A stretch of 64,000 nucleotides of DNA from Gavia stellata (lineage: Eukaryota; Chordata; Aves; Gaviiformes; Gaviidae), in contig NC_082596.1 in assembly GCF_030936135.1 (NCBI RefSeq), positions 8,904,155 through 8,968,154 of the forward strand, given 5' to 3'. The notes under the pieces were generated by a model, which saw only the letters and a program-made list of their open reading frames with translations, made no database searches and was not told the DNA's origin. Positions within the stretch are counted from its first letter, which is position 1, and every line of letters starts with the position of its first letter. Below are positions 1 through 10,692 of the stretch, piece by piece. Made by a program: the position numbers and the translations under genes.

Positions 1-263
1 CTTTTCAGTGGTGGCCATTTTGACTGTAAGTAACTGTATATCCCACATTCATTGACACATAGAAATGAAAATTATTCAAGTATTTCTAGAGAAAAAGAAT
101 TCAGCCCCTTCAGTACAGACTGGTCCCTCCCACAGCCTGGTCCGGCACGTTTCCAGCCTCAGCACTGTTCTGCAAGCGTGTGTCTCCATGTACACGCTGG
201 TATGACTTTACCCCTTGTATGCAGTCTGAACAGCTCCTGTTGTCCTTTCCTTCCCCCCTGTTC
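1..263. other. unannotated left edge
   Basis: No gene, RNA or repeat is recognised. The 114-codon plus-strand open frame that begins at 52 has no recognisable domain and runs on into an old CR1 fragment, so it is most likely chance. Confidence 0.5.
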
Positions 264-335
264 ACATAGAACCACAGAAAAAGTTGGAGCAGAGGGATCT
301 CTGGAGGTTATCTGGTTCATATATCTTCCCTCTGC
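264..335 (-). mobile_element. old CR1 LINE 3'-end fragment
   Basis: Read on the minus strand, this short stretch resembles the final part of a CR1 3' untranslated region. On the plus strand one sees CATAGAACCACAG, then GAGGGATCTCTGGAGGTTAT and CTGGTTCA, which parallels the CR1 motif for a GGGACCTCTGGAGATCATCT-like end. The terminal 8-bp repeat is decayed and there are several small differences, so it is old. The identification rests on remembered family motifs and on the better copy at 24171-24330. Confidence 0.45.
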
Positions 336-3300
336 TCTATGCCAGTGCTTCCGTTTACTGGGACAGGAGCAAGGAGGTGAACAAATCTTGTTGTAGAGTG
401 AATTTTGGATTAGGTACTTTGTATAGGGGAGGAATCAGGGCTGTTGTTCCCAGTTTTGTCATTGCTACCTCTGTGAATGTGGGTGAGTCAACAATTCTGC
501 CTGTTCACATAACCTGAAGCAATGTGGTCTGTGAGCATTGCAATGGTAAATCAGCTGAGTATGAAGGTTTTGGACATCTATAAAAGAGTGTTATTAAAGC
601 AATATAAAACATTACGATCTTTGTATGCAATTCTTCCTGTACAAGGGATGTGCTGACCTCTCCATGTCCCTTCCCACCCTATTGCTCTGACTCTTTCTTG
701 TGTTTTATTTCTCCCCCAGTCCTCACTGTGTTTGACTGCTTTTCTCTGTGTGTTTTCAAAATGCAACTCTTAAAGCAACTGTTAAAAAAGTTCACGGTGT
801 CAAAGCTCTGTGCGTATTCATAATCCACTTTTCTCACTACTGATAATGAGATGCTTTACCAGGTTTAATTCCTTTTTGCCCAGCAGAAGTGCTACAGCTG
901 CTCGCTTTAACTTAACTTTGATCTCGCAGGTTAGGGCTGTCTTTGCCCCAAAGCCCCAAAGCCCCCGCTCACCCGCATCACCTCCAGCAGAGAAGTAGGC
1001 TGCGAACATGGGCCTGAGCACACTCAAAATAAAAGCCAGGGGCATAAAAGTAAATGAGGGCAGCAATGCTTCTGCAGTCTTTACTCCTGGTGATGTTGGC
1101 TGAGTCTGAAAGCACACAGCTGGATGCCAACAGCCCAGGCAGAGTTTAAAGGAGTGGTATTGGGAAAGGAAGGATGGATCGAAGGACATATTCTTCCTGT
1201 AAACTGAAAAAGTCTGACCACAGACAGCCAGAAACAACAAATCTGGAACTCTGCAGGGCAAATTTTGTGGTTGCTTTTGAGAGAAGAAACTCTTTTGACC
1301 TGGCAATGATGTTATTAGCTTCCTAGCATTGATTCTGAAATTCCCCTCTCTCTTTCCAGCCTAAATGAAACACTAATTAAAGCCACCTATTGCAAAAACA
1401 GCCCTAGGTTCATAGTACTATTTATTAAGCTGCTTGAAAAGCCCCAGCTCCTCAGTGAGACAAGAGGGAACAATATTTTTACATGTTATCATTTTTTTAT
1501 TAACTGTCAGTTATACGCAGTGAGGTGAAGGAGGCAAAAGAAAAGAGTAATCAAGAGGGAGAGATCCCACCAAAAAAGGGGGTCAGTAATTTTCCATTTG
1601 TCATTTGCTGGAGGTAGAGTAGTAATTTGGTCACAGACAACAGAACAATAAAGAATAAGCAAAGCTCCATGCTCTGCAGCATGAACAAAAATCAGTCTCC
1701 ACAGAACGCGACAAGAAAACCTGTGACCGCAGTGAGAGGCTAATGGTGTTGCATTGACTGGTCTTCCTTAGCATGTCTCCTGTTGAGCACCCAAATGCCA
1801 TACAAAGTCATTGGTCAGGCTGAAGAGCTTTGGTCTTAGAAAAAACAAGGTTCATGTGAAAGCCAAAGTCATCTCTGGATGCAAAGTTTTCTTCAGCATT
1901 TTCCATAAGGCTTCCGGCAACCAAGAGAACCAGCCTTCTGCAGGTGCAAAGTGCTTGACTATAAAATACTGTATTCTCTGTTGAGGCATTGCCCAGGTGT
2001 CAAATGCTGCATAGGCTCTCCAAAGTGTTAACCTTAAAAACTTTGCTCTATCTTCACATATTTACCAACAGATTTGAATTTATTGTGGTAACAGACAACA
2101 GTGAGTGCATGCACATTTATCTGCAGTGCAATATTTTGTATGCCATTGACAGTACCACAAAGTTTCTTATATAGCTCATTGTGTTTTCTAATTATATACC
2201 TGGGTGGCACCTCACTGAACGGAGGCATCCAAGCTTGAACTGGCAACTCCCTTATTGTTTGCATGTGCCCAAAACCATGCTGAAAGGCAGATCTCTTGCC
2301 TTACCATGGTGGTGCAAGTGACTGCCTGCAACTTTGGGCTGGCCCCTGGAAAATGAGGCATGGCGACTGCAAGACAGGACCAAAGGCCAACAAGCACTCT
2401 TGGCAGTAGGCTGGGAGGTAGCACACTGACCTGTTTGGGTCAGTCACTTCATTCCTGCCACAACAGAAGTTGTCTGGTAGCAGAAACACAGGCTCTCGTG
2501 AAGTCACTGGTGCCTGCCTACACCCCAACGCAAACTGCTCGCAGCCCACATCCCAAGCGGCTGCTACTGCTGGTGTGTTTACTGTGGAGGCTCCCAGGTC
2601 TGTCCTCCTTGTCCAAGCTAGAGATCGCTGCAAGGAAATCTACAGCACGTCTGAAGAGAGGGTGATGGTGCACAAGCCACGCTCACAGTGCTGCAGCTTA
2701 CTTGCTCCTCAGGGGCTTGGACGGAGAGGGGGAGGCTGCACTTCAGTACAATGATGGTGGAGAACCGATCACTCATTCTCCTTTCCCATAGTAAAACCTG
2801 CAGGAGGAAAGAGAGGAGCAGCAGTGAGGGGAGAACCTGGCCAGAGGCACAGAGAAACTCCAGATTGTAACTATGGTGACTATCCAGGTGCCCAGAGCCC
2901 CAGCATGTAGCATCAGCCTTTCTGACAACTGGGAAAGGCTAGCGGTTAAACCACTGACATGTTGCCCTATTTAGTGATTGTTGACAGGCTAGTAATGACT
3001 TTGTATGTTTCTATCTACATTCAGCCAGTGCTTGTGCAACCAATTCATCTTGTCTCCTCAATCGCTGATATGTCCTTATTTCTGGTGGGTACCTTCAGTC
3101 AAGTGTTTGCAGGTGAGATAAGCACATACAGACTGTATGCTGTCAGTGGAGGCAGGAGAATGGCTGGGTGGCTGCAACAGCCAAGGGTCAAGACAGTAAG
3201 TTCCCTGTGTCTTAGTTTCCTATTAATTTCCCACTAAGTTTCCCCAGACAGATGTCCTTACACTGTAACATGTTCTGAAATCCTCTGATTAACAGTGTTC

Positions 3301-3732
3301 ATGGCAGAACCAGGTGTTATAGGCACATATTGCCTGCAACTCAGGAAAGCTAATCTGCTGTGTTTGGGAAGTTTTGCTTCATAGCTTGCCTTGCCTGAAG
3401 ACAGGTGCTCTTTTCATGTGCATTTCAAGAAAAGGCATTCCCTTCCGGGAACATATCAATGTGTTCTCATGGAAACAGATCACACCCCGACCTGTAGTCA
3501 ACAGATTTGAGCAGAAGGACCTTTTATGGCCATAGACCTTAGTTCTCAAAAACAAGAAGGGAAGAGGGAGGATGAAAGAGAACAGTTCATCAGAGGCAAT
3601 GATGTGCTCAGAGCTCCTGCAGGTCAAAACATGCCAGGTAGCATTGTTCTTCTTTTAGCTCTGAACTCAGAACATCACATGGAAGGTGTGTGTCCCAGGA
3701 AAGGGTATTACCCACTCCTCTGAGACATGACA

Positions 3733-3775
3733 GACGTGCTTGCAGGGACGTTTTAGATGGACGTGCTTGCAGGGA
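3733..3775. repeat. two-copy 27-bp direct repeat
   Basis: The 16-base string GACGTGCTTGCAGGGA occurs at 3733 and again at 3760. The 27-base spacing makes this a minimal tandem duplication. No function is suggested. Confidence 0.7.
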
Positions 3776-4423
3776 TGTGATTTGAGAGAATCGGTTGCTG
3801 ATTCACCACTGGGATTTTTGTCTGGGTTAAAATTTCACTTTACTTTCCTAACACTACACAGCTCAGCCCGGACCTCACCAAGCCTAGCAAGGTTTATAAT
3901 CTGCTAACCTTCAACTTTGCCTGCACTTTTCTCCTTGCTTCCTTTCCTGTGCTACTAATCATTGCTTTATTTCTGGAACACTGAAATCAGAAGTGGGGAA
4001 AACTGATCAGCCAGGAAACAAGTTTCCAGTTCCTGCCAATGCCAGACACAGAACTTCCCAATGGTGCATTTACACCTACAAGGACTAGGAGTCCAAGAGC
4101 AGGAGTCTGGAGATGACTGCTCCTGATAACCACCTGAAGGGCATTTCTAGGTCCAGTTTTCATCCCCTTCCCCAGATAAGACACTCACAAGATCCAAGGC
4201 ATCCCCAAGCCTCAGTTTGATTTAAGCCAAAGTGGATTCTCAGCAGAAATTCAGCATCAGCCTTGCCTTGGACTCCAGGCACACTCGCAAAGGCCTAATA
4301 TCATCTTGGTATTTGTATTTACACCACCTCCTGTGCCTGGTGAGGAGCCCTCAGATTGCCCTGTACATCCCTATAGCTTTTGCCACCATTGCCATTCCGG
4401 CAGGCGCACAGGGGGAGCACGCA

Positions 4424-4460
4424 ACACACACGCACACACAAGCACGCACACCAACACACC
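4424..4460. repeat. imperfect CA microsatellite
   Basis: A degenerate run of ACACAC and GCACAC units, interrupted by G and AA. It is a decayed dinucleotide repeat. A 91-codon open frame runs through it and is rejected as a gene. Confidence 0.7.
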
Positions 4461-6020
4461 GGGCTATCACACTAGGTTTCTGAAGTCGTCGTTTCTCCTC
4501 ATGTATCAGTATGATGAAAACCACAAACTAAGACCCAAAGGAAATAAAAAATTGGGGGTCTTCAGGTCATGTCCTGCATGACAGTTCTCTGAATTCCCAG
4601 GTGCCTTTCACCTTCTTTAACATTAGTTCTTCATCTTGATAAAACAATGTCCATCTCTTCCCCCTCCTGCTAAGTGATTCTTATGAATCTCTGTAGATTC
4701 CTTCTCTCTTCTGTTTTAAAACTCCCTGTACTCTCCTGAACTCATGTGGGAGATCTTTCATCCTCCAAACTGCCTTCCAGCACACAAGGAAAGGAAAAGA
4801 CATGTGATCATTCACACTGCCTCGTGTGTGGGTAGAATGAAGTCATCACATTCAATGACTCACTTCGCTCCTCTAACCAAGGTGAGACACTCTTTTGTCA
4901 TCAAGGGTGGCTACAGAGAAAAATCTTGGTTTACACATCAGCTTCCTGATACCAGAACCATGCCTATAATCTACGTGGTGCACATGTACTGATACTCAAA
5001 AGAGCACAGCATGCTGCAAATCAGAGCTAAGAGATTAAGAGAGTTAGGATTATTCAAGACAGTCACTCTTTTAAGTCACTTCTGAAAATCCCTTCCTTGA
5101 AGTCTTCAGGCCTGGGGTCAGGAGAAGAAAAAAAATCTGTCTGAGCACATGACCAAGGGGCACAGAGGTGATGATCTTCTTAAGGAAATGAATGTGGACC
5201 AGGATATAGGCCTCTTAGCCACGTGGAGATTGTACAGGTTCCAGTAGCAAACAGAGAGTACCACCCTTCACACATAGACACAGTACTACCATCTCATCTT
5301 TTGCTACTATTTGTAATACCCAAAAAATGAAGGAAAAGTTTGTCTTTAACCGTCTGAACTTTCTTGCTATTAGAAGCTAAGCTTGGACCTGCCCAGGATT
5401 TGAATGGGAAATCACTGCTGTGGGTTCACACCAAAGAAAGAATTGCAGTTGATCACTTGGTAGAAAAACAGTCGAGCAAAACGGAATAAGCTGAAATGTT
5501 CTGTTTGGCACCTTCTTCACAGAACAGCAAAAAGAAGATAATGGTGAGGGAAGACATGAAGCCCCCACTCACACAGTGCTTCCTGATGGGTCATAACTAG
5601 GAGGAGGGACTTGTTTTAGCAGCGGGGAGACTGAGTATGGCAAAGAAGAGGAGTAAGGGATTTCTGAAGAGCCTCAGGAATTAGTAACACATTGTAGATT
5701 TGATTTTAGATTGAGTGGAGCTTTCTCAGTTTGGAGTGGATCAGCTGTGATTTCCTGTACCAAGAAAATAACTTCTTGGCTTCTCCAAATCTCGAATATG
5801 CTCCATCCTCAAACAGAGCATAACAAAATGATTGACGCTCCAGAAACAGAGCAAGAGAATGTGTCTGTTCTTACACCTCCAGCTCTACATCTTTGTATGC
5901 TGAAAGTAAAACGGATATTCTCCGGATGAAACTCATGTTATTGCCACTCTGTCTGCTGGCCTGCACTAAAAATCTTTTTTACTGAAAAGCAGAAATCCTG
6001 TGTGAGTTGGGATGAGAAGT

Positions 6021-6201
6021 CATAGAGTCATAGACTCATTTAGGTTGGAAAAGACCTTTAAGACCATCAAGTCCAACCGTAAACCTAACCCTGCTAAGTC
6101 CACCACTAAACCATGTCCCTAAGCGCCTCATCCACACGTCTTTTAAATACCTCCAGGGATGGTGACTCCACCACCTTCCTGGGCAGCCTGTTCCAGTGTC
6201 T
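6021..6201 (-). mobile_element. CR1 LINE 3' fragment
   Basis: This is the 3' end of a CR1 non-LTR retrotransposon on the minus strand. The plus strand begins with CATAGAGTCATAGACTCATT, a slightly decayed pair of the 8-bp terminal repeat, followed by the complement of the 3' UTR and of the last codons of ORF2. The GGGATGGTGACTCCACCACC block encodes, in reverse, the end of the reverse transcriptase protein. It closely matches the longer copy at 40170-41328 up to CCAGTGTCT, where similarity stops. The next ten bases (TTGGCCTTGT, 6201-6210) match an internal CR1 segment and may mark an internal deletion like that at 10642. The copy is 5'-truncated, as is usual for CR1, and has no coding capacity. 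Confidence 0.93.
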
Positions 6202-8398
6202 TGGCCTTGTGATCAGACTAGTTGAGTAACTGGATGTTACTGTAATTCAGAAATGACAATATAAAACTGAACAGCAGTCAGTGGAGCCCAGGCTGAAGCC
6301 CAGGTTTCCCCTTCGATATACAAGTGCCCAAACACATAACTATAGCAGCAACTCCACTGAAGAAGAGCTAAACTCAGTAAAGCCCAGGACAATGAATTGT
6401 ATTAATTCAGCTATTGGCATAAAACTTTTGTTTTAACAACTGATGTCTGAGGAGCTTATCAGTTGCCAAGTGTTTTCTTTCCTTTTGTTTCTTCGCTAAA
6501 GCACTGCAGGGCCCAGCTCAGACCGGCTCCCTGACCGGACAAACCCTACCAAAGGCTGTAAATCAGCAGTTGCTCTGGAAGCCAGTGTCAGACAAGGCAC
6601 TGTTACACAGCATTCTGATGTCTTTTAAATATGCAAGTAGTTTCAGTCTAAATTATGCCTGAAAAAGGTTTGTTGGAGAGGAAAAGTACTTAACCAGGTT
6701 TTGGAGAGCATCACTCTGTGTCAGCATTGCCAACCCTGCTTCTGGATGCCAGATTTTCCCAAGACAGCTGCAGACTTAATACCACCTAGCTCCTAACAAA
6801 GTACTTTACATACTCCTTCTACCTCATCCTCCAAAAAGTCCTTTCAAGAGGACAGAGTTAGGAAGATCTTTCAAAGGATGTCTAGCTGAGGTGTCTTTAA
6901 TATATTCCATATTTCACTGACATGCATATGAGAAATATACTCTTCATGTACAGCAGAATTCAGGAAACATTAGGATGCAAAGATCTATACATGCAGACTG
7001 GGATCCTTTAAAGGACCTATGAATATGGAGGAACAGATGCTTCAGGGAATTACCATATGAATCCATGGCATGCACAATACCATACAGAAAATGCTATTTA
7101 TGATGATTATGTCATTTTTGTGGAAACAAAACCTGCAGCAAATGGGCTAGAATAGCACTATTCAAAACCTTCAGAAATGCAAAGCTTCCCCAGTGTTAGT
7201 TGTTAGAAGCCTGACCTTTTTGCAATGTAAATAATCTCTGGGAGGATAAAAGATATAAAATACGGCCCCAAGTCTCTCAGTTTGCATTGAGAGTCCCAGC
7301 TAGGATTAATTAGCGTTTCTGTAAATTGAATTTCAGTGACAGACAGAGAAATGTTTAACTTCAGTGTACGGAAGGCTGCAGGTTACCTGCACTAAATGTT
7401 ATCTAGCAAATAAATCTAGCCTACAGCAGGCTTTCTCACAAGTTTTCTGGCAGCCATGCTGTTTTCATCCCTCCTAAGAGCTCCACCCAAAGAAATGGAA
7501 AAGCTGTGTCAGGAGAAAAATAAATCCTTCTTCCCTATCCTTCTCTGCAGGTTTGTCTTCCATCCAGGCTCTTGGGAGTCCCGCACATCCCCATCCAGCT
7601 CAGCACCATGCACTGTGGGTGCTGAGTACAGCCAAGCAGGTCCTACCACCCCTTCTAGCATGGAGCATCCAACCAAGCCCAGCTGCGATGGAACAAGTCA
7701 CTTCTGTGGACACTGCGTAGTGCAGTAAAAATGATGCTGTGATATGAAATCCTGGCTTTTTGCTCTCCCTGACAAAACTCCAAGAGTCTTCAAGAGCTTT
7801 TGGTTCTCTGCAGTGAGGCAAGAATGCAGTACCTTATCCAGCTTTTTGTGAAATATATAGCAAGAAGGTAAATTCCTAGAAGACATTTCAAAACCTCCTT
7901 TCAGGTGTATAATTTTCCATCAGATCTTACAGGATTTATTCGCAGAGAGCAATCCTTTGCAATTCAGTGCAATGCTTTCTTCAGGCTCCAGTGCCTTTGC
8001 CTCCCACCCAGGGACTCTGTCCCAGGATTTTTCCCATTAAAAGCAGGTTGGGCCTCACCTGCTGAGGGAAGGATTATTCCCCGCAGGATCCCAAGTGCAT
8101 TCCTGAAATACTTGTTGGGTGGATCAAACTTATGCTGGGTTCCATCCTGCTTGAATATGTAAAGGATTCCAGTGTTATCTGGTATGGTATCTGTAAGATA
8201 CTGGCCTATGCTCTCCTCCCATACCTTATCTGGGATTTCTGACTCTCTGAGAGCAGCCAGGAAGATGCTGTTGGTGCCATATTACCAAGTAATGCCTCCC
8301 TCCGGTGTCTGCTCCCCATGAATCCCATTAGGGTGGGATGTGTCCACTAGCATAGACTCATAATCCAGCCTGCCACCAGCAGTATACCAAAAACATGG

Positions 8399-8447
8399 CA
8401 TTAAATATTAATTATTGTTAATTATTGATAAATTAATATTATTAATG
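8399..8447. repeat. AT-rich near-palindrome (potential hairpin)
   Basis: The left arm CATTAAATATTAATT (from 8399) and the right arm AATTAATATTATTAATG (ending 8447) are reverse complements apart from two extra bases. They are separated by about 17 bases that are also AT-only apart from two G residues. The segment carries many ATTA/TAAT cores, so it could form a cruciform or bind homeodomain proteins. This is sequence-level inference only. Confidence 0.65.
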
Positions 8448-9606
8448 TCTTTCTTTGCAGTCTATAGGATAAATATCCTTTTTTGGGGATGGTGGTGGAG
8501 AGGGGAGTGTGTGTGTGTCTGTACCCACGCTGTGGGAAGTGTGCATATACCCTGCACATGCAACAGGCTTCAGTTACTGTGTGGTTGTGATTACAGCCTG
8601 CTGGTAATCTTCTGAGAAATCTTCATCTTTCATGGGAAAATGCAGCTGCAAATAAGTTCAAAACGTATCCTAGGAAAGGGTGATTAAAGGATTTGTCATT
8701 TCAGACAGAAGTGTCAAGAAAAAAAACCTTAAACATCACCTCAAAGGAAAAGTTTTGTTCACTTTTCCAATGAAAAAATCAGGATTCCCAGTTCCAAATG
8801 GCCTTTGCTTTCATAATTCAGAGTTGTTTGGTGGAGCTGGGGTTGCTTTGTGCAACACCTGGGCAGGAAGCAGCCCTCAAAGATCAAGAGACTCGGGTCT
8901 CAGGAGATCCAGGGACCTTTTCCGCTACTGAATTTTGACCAATGTCTTGGCACAAAGACGTTAGCAGAGACTTTCCAACCTGGGGGACATCTGGGTGGAA
9001 ACTGTGTCAGAAGGGAGAGGAAGGGAAGCGTTTTGCAGCCCGTTAGTGTGGAACAAGCATAAGTGAACAGGCAATTGCTGTGGAGCTGGAGGAGGAGCAG
9101 AGCCAGGAATGCCCTGGTGTCATGGCCAGGTCCTGTCTCAGCCCACCCTGCCCTGTGGAGGAGGACACCTCAGAGAGTGAAGATGGGACGAGAGATGGTG
9201 GGCAGGCAGGACAGGGATCAGTATACAGAGATCAGCCTTGCAGCTGTGTTTAAAGGATGCTGGAACAACAAAACTAGACTATGAGATAAGGAATATAAGG
9301 GGACATGGCCTTTATCAGGTTAGTTGACACAGCTGGAAAAGGCAGAGGGTGCTTCTGGATTGCAAGCACTTCTCCATGTTGGCATTGTTTACCCAAGTGC
9401 AGCAGATGGAAGTATTACCTCTTCATACAGACTTTGTCTCACCCATATTCAAAGACCTGCATGGATGTCACATCACTTCTGAAATGACACTCTAATATTT
9501 GTACCCACAGAAGCTCCTAAGAGCACATTCCCTACCTAGCAATGAACACTCCGGCATGGCCACACATGAAGTCTTCAGCTGGTTTGTTTGCTTCCCACAT
9601 TCTGCA

Positions 9607-9625
9607 TGTCTGTCTGTCTGTCTGA

Positions 9626-9656
<31 letters not shown>

Positions 9657-9674
9657 TATTTATTTATTTATTTT
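9607..9674. repeat. compound tetranucleotide microsatellite
   Basis: Three adjacent tetranucleotide tracts: TGTC repeated at 9607-9624, TTTC repeated at about 9626-9656, and TTTA repeated at about 9656-9674. The units grade into one another by single changes, the usual sign of slippage expansion. A 79-codon open frame runs through it and is not a gene. Confidence 0.95.
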
Positions 9675-10529
9675 TGTCTTTCTAAACTCCAAAATACACC
9701 TGAAAAATCAAATGGCAGAGGCACACTTTAAAACATAAAGCATACTCCTGGGCTCATGCCTTTGTGGGAAACAAGGCAAAAGGGATAATCCTCTGGGACC
9801 CGGGGATGACCCATCCATCTGTCCATTAGTTGAAGTGATAATTCCTCTTCTGGAGGAATGCAAAACCTGAAAGATAGCTGTGGCTGCAGCTTTGCTGTCC
9901 TAGCTTTAGGGGTGTTTTTAAGAGGCAATCAAACAATCCGCCTAGTAAGTAGAACTTGTGACTTGCTGTCTCCCACTCGCACTTACCAGAGCCAACAAAG
10001 GGTACAATAATGTTCATTGTTTTGGTTAAAAATAACATGGGGGAAGTAATACTTCCCCTTAACTGAGTCAGCCTGAGGCAGCTTTTTTAAAAGAATGGTG
10101 AATCGTGTTACAGGACATTTCAGCTTCTGAGAAATGCAGTGCAAGGTCTCAATAAATGTGTGTCTGCTCCCAACAGGCCTCTCAGCAAAGGTCAGTGGGC
10201 AGACCGAGCAGCTGTCTAAGGTTTCAAAATACTAGTGTCCTTCGGGAAAGGTTATCTTTGGTCAGGCCCTGACAGTTTGGACAGGACGATGGAGCCCCTG
10301 GAAGCAGCACTGTCCCAGTAAACGGTGCAGTTGAGCAGTTTGGTTGGGTAAGCGGTGCGAGCTTTCGACTACAGGCTGATACTTGTTTGCATTGTGACAG
10401 GGACACTGACCGATGAGAACCTGGCTTCTGCTGAGATTGGAGTCCATCTGACCTTGTTTCCTCCCTTGCCTCTTCCCAGCTCGGGTCCTGGGGTGACAGG
10501 GACAAGTTGCAGGACTGGCAGCTGAGTTA

Positions 10530-10692
10530 GAATCATAGAATAGAATCACAGAATCATTTAGGTTGGAAAAGACCTTTAAGATCATCAAGTCCAACCATAA
10601 ACCTAACCCTGCTAAGTCCAACACTAAATCATGTCCCTAAGGACTCGGCAGTTGGCCTTGTTGAACCGCATACAATTGGTCTTGGCCCAACG
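10530..10692 (-). mobile_element. CR1 LINE fragment with internal deletion
   Basis: A minus-strand CR1 copy made of two parts. Bases 10530-10641 match the terminal repeat and 3' UTR of the 40-kb copy down to the GTCCCTAAG block (40272 there). Without a gap, 10642-10692 then match an internal reverse transcriptase segment (GGCAGTTGGCCTTGTTGAAC, equivalent to about 40923-40973 in the longer copy). About 650 bp of ORF2 end that separates these parts in the long copy is missing. The element is non-coding. It probably arose by deletion or by a template jump during insertion; the sequence alone cannot tell which. Confidence 0.88.

Larger units (their letters stand above)
336..6020. other. gene-free stretch, no recognised coding exon
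   Basis: Non-coding sequence of ordinary composition. Open frames on both strands are short; the longest is about 162 codons on the minus strand at 818-1306, with no recognisable domain. The slightly GC-richer part at 2300-2760 has overlapping open frames on both strands, which is the pattern of a low-stop composition, not a gene. Minor features are a 27-bp two-copy repeat at 3733-3775 and a degenerate CA tract at about 4424-4460. Nothing else is recognised. Confidence 0.5.
6226..10529. other. gene-free stretch with simple repeats
   Basis: No coding exon is recognised; the longest open frames are about 90 codons and have no recognisable domains. It contains an AT-rich near-palindrome at 8399-8447, a short GT-rich run at about 8500-8520 and a compound tetranucleotide microsatellite at 9607-9674. 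A pyrimidine-rich tract ending in TTTGCAG at about 8449-8460 resembles a 3' splice site, but the sequence after it does not extend into a recognisable exon. Confidence 0.5.

Noticed and set aside
818..1306. 162-codon minus-strand open frame
   Set aside because: No domain, no splice-site support and no family resemblance.
8449..8615. Possible 3' splice site and exon after TTCTTTGCAG
   Set aside because: The following frame contains a GT-rich simple repeat and has no recognisable coding content or donor.
9607..9674. Periodic tetranucleotide tracts considered as a CRISPR-like array
   Set aside because: Units are 4 bp with no spacers; this is a microsatellite.
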